Of a stretch of DNA of 32,136 nt, positions 1-8,221 are shown piece after piece. This DNA is from Rhodospirillaceae bacterium (lineage in GTDB: Bacteria > Pseudomonadota > Alphaproteobacteria > UBA828), in the NCBI GenBank assembly GCA_002717225.1, contig PBDG01000044.1, positions 1 through 32,136 on the forward strand, given 5' to 3'. The notes under the pieces were generated by a model, which was not told the DNA's origin, searched no databases, and saw only the letters and a list, made by a program, of their open reading frames with translations. The translations under genes were made by a program, and so were the position numbers. How positions within the stretch are numbered: the first letter of the stretch is position 1; each line of letters starts with the position of its first letter.

Positions 1-302
1 ACTGCGCTCGGATGGCGGACACCGATGAAGGCGTATCCTCGATCGCGCATGTCCTCGAACAGGGATTGCCTGGCCATCTGACCCGGCATGAACCCAACGC
101 CGTTGGCGATGGCGAAGCGGTCCGGTGGGTGAGTCTCCGCCAGCCGCCCGGCGTCTAGGACCGGCAGCCCAGTGGGGCCGGTCGCAGATTGGTCGAGCGC
201 CGGATCACACACCCCGACGACTTCCGCGCCGGACAGGAGAAGAGCGTCGAGCACAACGCCGCCATGCCCACCCGCACCGAACAGAATCAACGGTTTGCTC
301 AC
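1..302 (-). CDS. NeuD/PglD-type sugar O/N-acyltransferase, N-terminal part (runs off the left edge)
   Basis: The GTG start at 302-300 overlaps the TGA stop of the NeuB gene, so translation is probably coupled. About 100 codons are visible before the window ends. The N-terminus carries a glycine-rich Rossmann-like motif (ILFGAGGHGGVVLDAL, about residues 6-21) followed by GVCDP. This is the substrate-binding domain of the NeuD/PglD/PerB family. The left-handed beta-helix acetyltransferase domain that would normally follow lies outside the window, so catalytic residues cannot be checked. Family members acetylate nonulosonic acids (NeuD, O-acetylation) or UDP-4-amino sugars (PglD). Placement as the last visible gene of a legionaminate-type operon fits either role. 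It could therefore supply the missing dedicated N-acetyltransferase (LegH role) or decorate the finished sugar. Confidence 0.8.
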   Translation of the reverse strand, partial: MSKPLILFGAGGHGGVVLDALLLSGAEVVGVCDPALDQSATGPTGLPVLDAGRLAETHPPDRFAIANGVGFMPGQMARQSLFEDMRDRGYAFIGVRHPSA

Positions 303-1381
303 TGATCGAGTGCCTCGTCCGCCACATAGGCGCGCCGCGCGGGCGTGCCGAGAAGATCCCAATAACGCATCGGCGACACGCCGCCGCCGGGCCGTTTGGC
401 CGTCATGCAGTCCGCCGTCAATGTTTCGCCGGCGGCGATCGGCCGGGCGGCGACGAGGCTACGCCGAGCGATGGGGAGATTTTTTTCCTCTGACAGCGTG
501 CACACCTTGCGCGCCTCGCCCAGCCCGGCCTCGACCGCACGGACACCGGATACCATGGCGCCAAGTTCGGAAGGCTCCAGCGATGCCGCGTGATCCGGCC
601 CAGGCAGCGACCGGTCGAGGGTGAAATGCTTCTCCAGCACCGCCCCACCGCGTGCCGCCGCGGCGAGCGAGATCGCGATTCCCACCGTATGATCGGAATA
701 GCCGACGGGAAGCGCGAACCGTTCGCGCATGGCATCCATCGCCCTGAGATGGATATCCTCGAAGGGCGCGGGATACTCAGTCGTGCAATGGAGCAAGGTA
801 ACCAGCCGCGCCAGATCGCCGCGAGCCATGGCAGCTTCAAACGCGGTCTGGAAGGCCTTGCGCGACGGCACTTCGCCAGGCGGCGCGTCCAAGCCGAAGG
901 CGATAATGCCGAGCGCTTCCTCGATTTCCTCCAAATTCGCCATGCCGGTGGACAGAATGATCGGCAAACCCGACCGGGCAACGGCCAAAATGAGCGGCCC
1001 ATTGGTGATTTCGCCGGAAGGTATTTTCATGCGCTGCACGCCGATATCGCCAACCAAAAATTCGGCGCTTTGCTCGTCGAACGGCGTTGACAGAAACTCG
1101 ATGCCCAGGCCCTCGGCCTGGGCGGCAAGACCGCGGAAATCTTCGTCCGACAATTCGAGTTGACGGATCATCGCCAGCTGATCTTCCGCCGTCCCCGTCG
1201 CAGCGCTCTGATAGGCCGCCTTGGGCGTGTTCTTGGCCACCACTTTCTCGGCCTTGAAGGTCTGGAATTTCACCACATCGGCGCCGGCGGCGGCGGCGGC
1301 CTCGATCAGGCGCCCGGCGAGGAGCAGCGAGCCATTGTGGTTGACCCCGGCCTCGGCGATAACCAATACGCGGTCAGACAT
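299..1381 (-). CDS. neuB: N-acetylneuraminate/legionaminate synthase (NeuB/LegI)
   Basis: This 360-residue cytoplasmic enzyme should condense phosphoenolpyruvate with a 2-acetamido hexose (ManNAc, or 2,4-diacetamido-2,4,6-trideoxymannose in the legionaminate route) to give a nine-carbon ulosonic acid. The N-terminus has the IAEAGVNHNG motif. It is followed by VKFQTF, EFLSTPFDE and KIPSGEITN, the last favouring the NeuB/LegI branch over PseI. The C-terminal 70 or so residues (SLVAARPIAAGE region) form the SAF/antifreeze-like domain. The length is normal. The ATG at 1381 was chosen because the protein then begins directly with the conserved IAEAG strand and overlaps the NeuC stop by 8 nt; an upstream extension to 1528 would lie inside neuC. 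LegB and LegC nearby make a legionaminate-type substrate more likely than plain ManNAc. Confidence 0.93.
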   Translation of the reverse strand: MSDRVLVIAEAGVNHNGSLLLAGRLIEAAAAAGADVVKFQTFKAEKVVAKNTPKAAYQSAATGTAEDQLAMIRQLELSDEDFRGLAAQAEGLGIEFLSTPFDEQSAEFLVGDIGVQRMKIPSGEITNGPLILAVARSGLPIILSTGMANLEEIEEALGIIAFGLDAPPGEVPSRKAFQTAFEAAMARGDLARLVTLLHCTTEYPAPFEDIHLRAMDAMRERFALPVGYSDHTVGIAISLAAAARGGAVLEKHFTLDRSLPGPDHAASLEPSELGAMVSGVRAVEAGLGEARKVCTLSEEKNLPIARRSLVAARPIAAGETLTADCMTAKRPGGGVSPMRYWDLLGTPARRAYVADEALDQ

Positions 1382-2555
1382 GAAAAGCGTCTCCGGCGGA
1401 CGGCAGATCGACAAATTTCTTGTGCAGCAGCGCGCCCGGGTCGGCGATCTCCTTGAGAATACACAGCACCCTGGCGGCAGTGTACCCATCGCCATAGGGG
1501 TTCTCGATATCCTTGCAGTCGAGTTCAAGTGCCGCGTTGAGTGCTGCGCCGATGGCCCGTCTGTCGGGCGCGCAATCGATCACCGAGGCCGCCCGCAACC
1601 GCCCGCCCTGCCGGTCGCCGATATTGACCGCCGGCGTGTGCAGGGACGGCGCCTCCAAGAGGCCGCTCGACGAATTGCCGACCACCACGTCCACCTCGTT
1701 CATGACGCTGAGATAGCGCCGATGTCCGAGCGAAGCGACTGCCACGGCGTTCTCCTGGCGTGCGACGAAGGCGTCGAGCGCCGCGGTCAGGGCCCGGCCT
1801 TCCGGGTCAGCATTGGGCTTGGTGAAGATCAGACCGCACACGTCATATTCCGCCAACGCCTCGAGAAGCGCAGCGAATTGATCGAGGGAAGGCACCATAT
1901 CCAATGTCGCGGGGTGGAAGGTGATCAAAAAATTGCGTTCGCGGAAGCGAAACCCGAGATCGTTCTCGAGCTCGTCGCGGCACATCAGGGTCATGCAGCG
2001 TAGAGCGTCGAGGCCAGGATCGCCTACGACGTGAACGCGCGCGGCATCCTCGCCCAACTGCCGCACGCGGCGCCCGGCATCCGCCGAAGCGACGAAATGC
2101 AGGCTGGCCATTTTGGTGATCGCGTGGCGCATGGCATCGTCGAAAGAGCCTTCGGTCACGTCACCGCCGGAGAAATGAATCAGCGGCAAGCCCATCACAA
2201 GCGCCGTCTCAGCCGCAGCCAAGGCTTCAAAGCGGTCGCCCAGCAACAGCACAAAGTCAGGCTTTAGCGCGGCGAAGGCATCGGCCAGGCCGGACAAGGC
2301 CAGGCCCATGGATTTCGCCACGCCAATTCCTGTATCGTCGGGCGTTACGATTTCCACCCGCGAATCGATGGCGAATCCGTCCGCCTCAATCTCGCGATAG
2401 GTCAGGCCGAATTCGGGCGCCAAATGGGTGCCCGTCGCCACCACTGACAAGTCGAACTCTCCGTCATCGCGCAGTTCGGCCATGACAGGCTGGAGCAGTC
2501 CGTAATCAGCGCGGCTCCCGGTGACAGCGCAGATGCGCATTGGTTTCGTTCTCAT
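1374..2555 (-). CDS. neuC: Hydrolysing UDP/GDP-N-acetylglucosamine 2-epimerase (NeuC/LegG)
   Basis: This 393-residue enzyme is of the NeuC/LegG family, which removes the nucleotide and inverts C2 to yield the free manno-configured sugar used by NeuB/LegI. The N-terminal VTGSRADYGLLQPV motif is the hallmark of the family. DFVLLLGDRFEALAAA, PLIHFSGGDVTEG and the C-terminal GNSSSGLLEAP are the GT-B-fold nucleotide-sugar-binding segments. The ATG at 2555 overlaps the previous stop (ATGA) and has AAGGA about 10 nt upstream; an in-frame ATG at 2540 lacks such a site. With LegB and LegC in the window, the likely substrate is a nucleotide-linked 2,4-diacetamido-2,4,6-trideoxyglucose. The presence of a PtmE-like gene argues for the GDP-linked version used in Campylobacter, but the sequence alone does not fix UDP versus GDP. 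Confidence 0.93.
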   Translation of the reverse strand: MRTKPMRICAVTGSRADYGLLQPVMAELRDDGEFDLSVVATGTHLAPEFGLTYREIEADGFAIDSRVEIVTPDDTGIGVAKSMGLALSGLADAFAALKPDFVLLLGDRFEALAAAETALVMGLPLIHFSGGDVTEGSFDDAMRHAITKMASLHFVASADAGRRVRQLGEDAARVHVVGDPGLDALRCMTLMCRDELENDLGFRFRERNFLITFHPATLDMVPSLDQFAALLEALAEYDVCGLIFTKPNADPEGRALTAALDAFVARQENAVAVASLGHRRYLSVMNEVDVVVGNSSSGLLEAPSLHTPAVNIGDRQGGRLRAASVIDCAPDRRAIGAALNAALELDCKDIENPYGDGYTAARVLCILKEIADPGALLHKKFVDLPSAGDAFHV

Positions 2556-3988
2556 TGTCTCGGTCCTTGCGTACCAGCGGCGCGCCACACCCAACAATAT
2601 TGGGTCCGGTTTTCGCCGAGGAACGGCATGTCGAAATTGCGTGGCGGGCGCGCAACATCACGCACGAAACCAGCCGTCTCAAAAGCGCGGATGGAAGCTC
2701 TGTTTTCTTCGAAAATCCAAGCTTCGGTAGGGCGCCGCTCGCCGGCTTCGACAAGTTTTTCAATCGCAAGCGCCAGCAAGCGGCGGCCCACCCCGCGTCC
2801 GGCTTCGCTGGTCGCAACACCCAGCGTCATCTCCAACGTCGCCCCGTGATCATCCAAATAGACATAACCGACCCGGCGCGCGCCGCAGGTGCCGATAAAG
2901 ATGGAACGCGACTCAATCCGCAAATTCCGGTCGTACCAATCCTGAAGGCCAAGCCAAATGGGCGGCTTGGTGTGGCCCGACCAAACGATATTATCGACGT
3001 CACATTTCAAGCGGAAGAAAAAGGCGAAATCACCGGCCGACGCGGGCCGCAACGTTACGTCTTCGTCTTTCAGATCCGGCGTCGGCTGAAATCGGTAACT
3101 AAGGAACTTGCCCTTGCGGTCGCGCGTCAGCCGGCCATAGGCATCGCGGTCAAAGATGATCCCGCCGGTGTAGAACGCGATGCGGCGAGGCGAGAACCGA
3201 GTCTTGAACAAGAGAAGCGAATCGCTGAGGCCACTGCCGCGCCCGCCGCCAAGATGCATCCAGCGTTGGCCCGCCGCCGCGTACCGGTTGATCGCATCTT
3301 CGAGTAGAAGGTGATGTGCGAATTTCTTGCGCGCATGAACGGTCCCGCCGGAAAGATGGTAGTGGGCGAAGCACCCGCTATGGAGAAAACAGGCAACGGC
3401 GATCGCCTCACCGTCCAGTTCGGCCACGCGCACATCGGCCCAATCGGCGGCGAGCAGTGTCTCGAAATGATCGCGCCGGAAGAAGTAATCGTCCTCAGCC
3501 TTGTTGCGCGCCAGGCCAGTCTCGTAAAGGGTACGGAACAAATCGCCTTCGCCTACCTCCAAGCGGCGCAGGGTGAGCGATTTTTCCGCTTGCCGCAGGG
3601 AGTAGCGGGTGCCCTTGGTATAGTTCCGATGACGCACCTCCTTGGGCTCGGCGAGATCGACCAGCACGGTCAACCGGTCGAAACGGATCTGATCAAACCA
3701 GCCGCGAAACGCCAGCGGATTGAGGAAGGGATGCATGCGGATGAACTCGGCAACTCGGCCGCGATCCGCCTGGCGCCGGCGCCACTCGCCGATACCGCGC
3801 CAAAAAGCATCGTCGTCGCGCGCCACGGGCCCGCCATAACCCCAGGGAATCTCCAGATCTTCGAGTTCCTCGCCGGGAATTTGTCGCACGGCACTGGTAT
3901 GGCGGAAGCCCGGCAGTTCCAGTGAATCGACCTTGTCGGGCGCAGCGTAGAGGCGGACGAATTGCGGATCAAAATAGATATCTGACAT
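2552..3988 (-). CDS. FemAB-like acyltransferase fused to a GNAT N-acyltransferase
   Basis: This two-domain protein has about 478 residues. Residues 1 to about 330 resemble FemAB/BioF2-like GNAT-fold proteins: a basic helix with Y-T-K-G-T-R-Y-S-L-R, then HYHLSGG, then the strong MHLGGGRGSGLSDSLLLFK segment typical of peptidyl/aminoacyl transferases. From about residue 340 there is an independent GNAT domain (VTLRPASAGDFAFFFRL), with the acetyl-CoA loop GRGVGRRLL and a C-terminal ENRASIRAFETAGF helix. In legionaminate operons a single GNAT enzyme (LegH) acetylates the 4-amino group made by LegC, and the C-terminal half is a good candidate. The FemAB-like half could add a second acyl or aminoacyl group; this is inference. 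The ATG at 3988 was chosen because MSDIYFDPQF begins the recognisable domain. In-frame ATGs at 4006 and 4033 are possible, and none has a convincing ribosome-binding site. ATGA overlap with neuC. Confidence 0.8.
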   Translation of the reverse strand: MSDIYFDPQFVRLYAAPDKVDSLELPGFRHTSAVRQIPGEELEDLEIPWGYGGPVARDDDAFWRGIGEWRRRQADRGRVAEFIRMHPFLNPLAFRGWFDQIRFDRLTVLVDLAEPKEVRHRNYTKGTRYSLRQAEKSLTLRRLEVGEGDLFRTLYETGLARNKAEDDYFFRRDHFETLLAADWADVRVAELDGEAIAVACFLHSGCFAHYHLSGGTVHARKKFAHHLLLEDAINRYAAAGQRWMHLGGGRGSGLSDSLLLFKTRFSPRRIAFYTGGIIFDRDAYGRLTRDRKGKFLSYRFQPTPDLKDEDVTLRPASAGDFAFFFRLKCDVDNIVWSGHTKPPIWLGLQDWYDRNLRIESRSIFIGTCGARRVGYVYLDDHGATLEMTLGVATSEAGRGVGRRLLALAIEKLVEAGERRPTEAWIFEENRASIRAFETAGFVRDVARPPRNFDMPFLGENRTQYCWVWRAAGTQGPRQ

Positions 3989-4023
3989 GACTTCTTCGGG
4001 CTTCATGCCGTAAAGCGTCAGGC

Positions 4024-5073
4024 TTATAGGCATGCGCGCACCAGTTCCGCCATGCGGCGCATGTCGCCGGGCGAATAACGCTGGTCGACCGGCAATGCTA
4101 CCAACGCGTCGCTCATTCGACAGGCCCGAAGATGCGCACTGTCCCGCGGCACCGCGTTCGGCCAAAGCGGCGTAGCAAACACCCGCCGCTCACGCAGACG
4201 GGAAAGAAGCGCCCCACGATCCCGGGCGGCGAAGGGCCAAGCGAAGGGTGTTCCGGGGCCAGGCGGCAGCAGACATTCGAGCTCCGACAGTTCGGAATCG
4301 AGGGCGGCAGCATTTGCCGAACGGCACCGCATATGATGCGCCCGGTCAGTGCGCATCAACAGGTCCCGCGAACGCTCGGTTATGCGGCACGCATGATCTG
4401 GCAACGCCTTCTCGGATTTTTCGACCAAGCCCAAGGCCTCGGTCTCGCGGTCCGGATCTTTCAGGGCGAACAGCTCTCTCGCGGCCCGCTTCAATCGCAC
4501 GGCCTCTCCAGCAAGCGGCAGCGCCTTGATGGCGCTATGCTCCCCGTGCGGAACTTTACCGAGGCGCAAAGCGGCGCCGTCGCCGATCGCCAGGGCCTTG
4601 CGTGGACAGGAGAGAACGGCGCCGCCGGCGGGCGGCGCGAAATCGAGGTGACCGAAGGCGCTTTGCGCGGCATCAACAACGACGGCAAAGCGCTCACCCA
4701 GCGCGCCGGCTAGAGCCCCGGCGTCGAGCCAGGGCGCTATGCCGAAGGGTGCCGGCAACAGTACCAACGCTCGCCCCTCAGCACGCTTGGCGAGACTTGA
4801 AAGATCCGTTTCGCCATAGTCGAATCGCGTCACCGCGAGCCCGCGCCGGCGAAAAAATGCGGGCACCGTCGGACAGGTATAGGCGCAAACGAGAGCGCAG
4901 TTAAACGGACCAAAGGCTTCGAGAAACCACGCCAATGCGGCGCGGCCGTGGGAAAACAGCAGAATCTTGGGATCGGGCGCGGTGGGCCGCTGCAAGAGAA
5001 CGTCGCAGCCTGCGGGCAATTCTCCGCCGAAGCGCTCGAAGGCCGGTGGGACGGCCTGACACGCTTCGTTCAT
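4024..5073 (-). CDS. Divergent DegT/DnrJ/EryC1-like PLP-dependent protein
   Basis: This 349-residue protein has the fold-type-I pattern of sugar aminotransferases but low similarity to its neighbour LegC. The Asp that pairs with the PLP ring sits in VVVDAAQSAFG (D134). The Schiff-base Lys is in SCPRKALAIGDGAAL (K159), in the position of LegC's NKVITTGGGG lysine, so it could be catalytically competent. The usual N-terminal W-V-S-S-G-type substrate segment is not evident. The start overlaps the LegC stop (ATGA at 5073), which implies coupled expression. Many surface-glycan loci carry such a second DegT-like protein of unknown role. A second amination, or an acyl-donor function with the adjoining FemAB-like protein, are both possible. 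I cannot assign a substrate. Confidence 0.72.
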   Translation of the reverse strand: MNEACQAVPPAFERFGGELPAGCDVLLQRPTAPDPKILLFSHGRAALAWFLEAFGPFNCALVCAYTCPTVPAFFRRRGLAVTRFDYGETDLSSLAKRAEGRALVLLPAPFGIAPWLDAGALAGALGERFAVVVDAAQSAFGHLDFAPPAGGAVLSCPRKALAIGDGAALRLGKVPHGEHSAIKALPLAGEAVRLKRAARELFALKDPDRETEALGLVEKSEKALPDHACRITERSRDLLMRTDRAHHMRCRSANAAALDSELSELECLLPPGPGTPFAWPFAARDRGALLSRLRERRVFATPLWPNAVPRDSAHLRACRMSDALVALPVDQRYSPGDMRRMAELVRACL

Positions 5074-6239
5074 GCCGCCGCCAGCCGCGCGCTGCTTGGG
5101 AGGCAGAGCAAGCTCGCGAAAATACGCTCGGCGCCGGGCAGCGCCATTCGCGGGCAATCGCGATACATCGGCAGAAGATGCATCGGCGTCCAGGCCGGTC
5201 GCGTGAGGTAACCGGCGGCGTTCGTCGTCTCAATTACCTGATCGCGCAACATCGGATCGGCGGCATCCAGCATCACACCGTTGAGCCAATGGTTACTGCT
5301 GCCGTCGGCCGGCTCCGCCACCAGGGTAGCCCCGTCAACCGACCCGAACGCCGCCCGGTAGCGTTCGGCCAGTTTGCGCTTACGGGCAAGTTGGTCACCC
5401 AGCGAATCGAGCTGAGCGCGGCCGAGGGCGGCATTCAATCCCGGAAGCCGGTAGTTGAAGCCAACCTCGTCATGGACGAATCCAACCCCGCCTTCGCGAC
5501 GAGCGGTGGTGGTCAGGTGTCTGGCATAAGCCGCGATTTCCGAATCGTCGATCAGAACGGCACCACCGCCGCCGGTGGTAATCACCTTGTTACCGTTGAA
5601 GCTGAGAGCGCCGGCGATGCCGAAGGTTCCGGTATGGCGCCCGGCGAAATAACTGCCAAGCGATTCGGCGGCATCCTCGACCAAGGCCAGCCGATAGTGC
5701 GCCGCCAGCTCCTGAAGCGCGGCCATATCGGCCGGCACCCCTAGCACATGCACCGCCAACAAGGCACGAATGGAGCGGCCCGTCATGCGGTTGACCGTCC
5801 CCTCGGGTGTGTCCTCGCAAACGGTTTCGAGATAGGCGGCGAGCGCGTCCGGATCGATGGCGAGGCGCTCCGGATCGCTGTCGACGAAATGCGCGACGGC
5901 GTCGCAATAGCTGACCGCGTTGGCGCTGGCGACGAAAGTCAGGCTCGGCATCAACACTTCGTCGCCCGGCCGCACCCCCGCAAGCCGCAGACATATATGA
6001 AGCGCCGCTGTGCCGTTCACTACCGCCACCACATGGCGAGCAGCGGTGACTTCGGCCAGCGCTTCCTCGAAGCGCTCGACATAAGGACCGGCGGACGAGA
6101 CCCAGCCGCTGGTGAGGCAGTCCTGCACTGCCGTGCGGTCCGCCGCGCCGAATTCAGGTTCGTGCAAGGGCACCGGCGCGCCCGCGGGCCCAATGGCTTG
6201 CTCGATGGCCGCTAAAATATCGTCGGAAATTTCAGTCAA
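5070..6239 (-). CDS. legC: LegC-family nucleotide-sugar aminotransferase
   Basis: This 389-residue PLP enzyme of the DegT/DnrJ/EryC1 class closely follows the LegC pattern: SGWVSSAGPYVERFE near residue 44, SLTFVASANAVSY near 99, EDAAESLGS with PLP-ring Asp189, and SFNGNKVITTGGGGA with Schiff-base Lys218. LegC transfers an amino group from glutamate to the 4-keto group of the nucleotide-linked 6-deoxy-4-hexulose made by LegB. The product is then N-acylated. The start is a TTG at 6239-6237 preceded by AAAGG with 6 nt spacing, overlapping the stop of the radical SAM gene by 8 nt; no ATG lies nearby in frame. Length and active-site residues are intact. Its partner LegB is encoded 16 kb away on the other strand. 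Confidence 0.93.
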   Translation of the reverse strand: MTEISDDILAAIEQAIGPAGAPVPLHEPEFGAADRTAVQDCLTSGWVSSAGPYVERFEEALAEVTAARHVVAVVNGTAALHICLRLAGVRPGDEVLMPSLTFVASANAVSYCDAVAHFVDSDPERLAIDPDALAAYLETVCEDTPEGTVNRMTGRSIRALLAVHVLGVPADMAALQELAAHYRLALVEDAAESLGSYFAGRHTGTFGIAGALSFNGNKVITTGGGGAVLIDDSEIAAYARHLTTTARREGGVGFVHDEVGFNYRLPGLNAALGRAQLDSLGDQLARKRKLAERYRAAFGSVDGATLVAEPADGSSNHWLNGVMLDAADPMLRDQVIETTNAAGYLTRPAWTPMHLLPMYRDCPRMALPGAERIFASLLCLPSSARLAAA

Positions 6240-7200
6240 GATGGCCTTTCAGATCGAACGGCAGTTCGCCCGCCCCGATACTTCCTTCCGCCACATAGTG
6301 ATGGATCAAACATTTGAACGAAGGCTCGCCTGACAGAGTCCCGTGCACGCTGCATTTGTCGCAGGGCGCAAAATCGCGCTTTCCCAACATCAATTTGCGC
6401 CGCACCTCGAGCATACGCGGGGCCAGCCAAAGCTCGTCCAAATTTTTGTCGTTGAGATTGCCGACCACGATTTTGCGACCCCAATCGTTGGAGCAAAAAA
6501 GCACGTCGCCGTTCCAGTCGAGCAGCATTTTGTAAAACGGGTAGTGGCAGCGCATTTCCAATGCTTTTGCCAACGGGCCGACATCGGCCTCCGGGGCGTT
6601 CAACACGCCGGAACGATTGTTCAGCGTGAGAGCGAAATCCTCTCCCGCCCCGACCCAATGCGGACGAAGTTTCCAATGCCCGTCGGGAACCTTAGCCTCC
6701 GCTACCAGCGCCTCAAAATATGGCCGCTGCTCGGGGCCATCATAGAGGTTGATATAGAGGTATGTCAGTCCGGCCTCAAACAGGTCCGTTATCAAGTCGG
6801 CATTCAAGCGATCGCCATTGGTGTTGATCTCAATGGTATTTTCCGGGCACCGGCGGCGAATGCGACCGACGATCTCGGTAAACCCCTTATGTAACAGCGG
6901 CTCGCCGAAACCGGAAAAGGAGAAACGGCAGGAAAGACCGAGGCGCGCCACTTCATCGGCCAGTCGATCCACCAGTGAAATATCCATGTTGAGATTTCGG
7001 TTGGGATAAATCTTGGGATCGACACGCGGGCAAAACACGCAGACCCTGTTGCACAGTTCCGTGATGTTCAATTCTATGGTCAACAGGCTGGCCATCGGCC
7101 GATCATCGACCTGGCGCGAAAAATGTTCTTTTTCCTGCGCCTTGCGGTGTGTCAGGTGCGGATCGATGAAGTCAGGCGATCTGTTTGAAGTATCGGTCAT
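6232..7200 (-). CDS. Radical SAM/SPASM-domain enzyme
   Basis: This 322-residue radical SAM protein has the 4Fe-4S/SAM-binding CxxxCxxC motif as CNRVCVFC (C50, C54, C57), followed by FSFSGFGEPLLH (the GE-type SAM motif) and IEINTNGD. A C-terminal SPASM-like auxiliary cluster region is present, with conserved cysteines in MRCHYPF, LFCSNDW and CDKC. The nearest familiar proteins are uncharacterised SPASM proteins of glycan and peptide-modification loci. Its position between the Gfo/Idh oxidoreductase gene and LegC suggests that it modifies a nucleotide sugar or polyprenyl-linked sugar, for example by dehydrogenation, deoxygenation or epimerisation. The actual reaction cannot be read from sequence. 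The ATG at 7200 lies 34 nt after the stop of the upstream gene. Confidence 0.85.
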   Translation of the reverse strand: MTDTSNRSPDFIDPHLTHRKAQEKEHFSRQVDDRPMASLLTIELNITELCNRVCVFCPRVDPKIYPNRNLNMDISLVDRLADEVARLGLSCRFSFSGFGEPLLHKGFTEIVGRIRRRCPENTIEINTNGDRLNADLITDLFEAGLTYLYINLYDGPEQRPYFEALVAEAKVPDGHWKLRPHWVGAGEDFALTLNNRSGVLNAPEADVGPLAKALEMRCHYPFYKMLLDWNGDVLFCSNDWGRKIVVGNLNDKNLDELWLAPRMLEVRRKLMLGKRDFAPCDKCSVHGTLSGEPSFKCLIHHYVAEGSIGAGELPFDLKGHLD

Positions 7201-7234
7201 AATGAGTTCCCCGCTGGATCCGCGGCTGATCCAG

Positions 7235-8221
7235 TTATTGAATTTCTTCTATGAATTGCTGGGTCGCCAGCGCTTGACCCACGCTTGCGCCAGGGCCGAA
7301 ATCGCCGCTCAGGAAAGCTTCCATCTGGGCCAGAAATCCCGGCTTAAATTCCACCGGCTCGTCAACGAGCTCGGCAACGTGCGGCATGTAACGCCTGATT
7401 TTCGAGCGCGGCGAAATTTCCATGATTTCATAGCGATCGAAGATGGAAAGCATCTCCAATGGCGACAGGGACCAATTGGTGTGGTCATCGAAAAGAAATC
7501 GCATTCCGGCGGGGCTTGGATCGCTGGCGTTCAGTGCGAGGTGAACCGGCGCACCATCCTCCGTCTCCAACAAACCATTGATCGACGTAAACGGAACTTC
7601 CTTTTCCCGCTTACGATAAAGCTTCACAATCAAAAGCCGGCCGAGCAAATGCAGGACGAGGTCGAGCGTGTGGGCCGAGGAAAACGTCAACAAATGCGGA
7701 ATGATTTCGCTGCCATGGGCCTTTTGCTGACGCGTCAGGTCCTCGGAGACCGTCACATAAACCGCCTTTAGCCCGCCCTCGCCAAGACGCGCGCGCAGCC
7801 GTTCAGCCGTCCCATAGTAACGGCGGTTGAACCCGATCAGCTTTCCATCGATTTTGGCGTCGGGAGACTTCAGCGCGGCTTCGATCGAAGCGGCATCGAG
7901 TCCAATTGGCTTTTCGATAAGCATCGGTTTTTCATGAGCCAACAGCCTTGGCAGCAAATCCGGGGTCGCATACCACGGCAGCGCCACCACGAGCGCATCG
8001 AGACTGTCGTCATCGAGCAGCGCCTCGACTCCTGTGACTATTCGGGCTTCTGGGGCCACGCCGCGAATTTCCTCGATCCGTGGCGAATTCGCATCCTTCC
8101 CCGCCGCCGCCACAACCTCGTGACCGCTGGCGATCACGGCGCGGGCATGCTGAATCCCGGCCGGACCGATCCCGGCGATGCCAACGCGCTGACGGTCGTC
8201 TTTCGTGTTAGAGTGGGACAA
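7235..8221 (-). CDS. Gfo/Idh/MocA-family NAD(P)-dependent oxidoreductase
   Basis: This 328-residue protein opens with a Rossmann fold, VGIAGIGPAGIQHARAV, and contains the LIEKPIGLD segment in which the Lys of EKP is the usual catalytic or structural residue of the family. The C-terminal domain with HTLDLVLHLLG matches the alpha/beta oxidoreductase sheet. The start is a TTG at 8221-8219, fixed by a perfect AAGGAGG (8228-8234) with 6 nt spacing; longer ATG/GTG starts would read far into the upstream gene. It overlaps the end of that gene by 14 nt. Members oxidise or reduce hydroxyls of sugars and nucleotide sugars. Here it probably works with the neighbouring radical SAM enzyme on a glycan precursor; the substrate is unknown. 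Confidence 0.87.
   Translation of the reverse strand: MSHSNTKDDRQRVGIAGIGPAGIQHARAVIASGHEVVAAAGKDANSPRIEEIRGVAPEARIVTGVEALLDDDSLDALVVALPWYATPDLLPRLLAHEKPMLIEKPIGLDAASIEAALKSPDAKIDGKLIGFNRRYYGTAERLRARLGEGGLKAVYVTVSEDLTRQQKAHGSEIIPHLLTFSSAHTLDLVLHLLGRLLIVKLYRKREKEVPFTSINGLLETEDGAPVHLALNASDPSPAGMRFLFDDHTNWSLSPLEMLSIFDRYEIMEISPRSKIRRYMPHVAELVDEPVEFKPGFLAQMEAFLSGDFGPGASVGQALATQQFIEEIQ

Noticed and set aside
5355-5364. Partial ops-like string (CGGTAGCGTT) on the plus strand
   Set aside because: It is inside legC and antisense to it, with too few matching bases to support a pause site.
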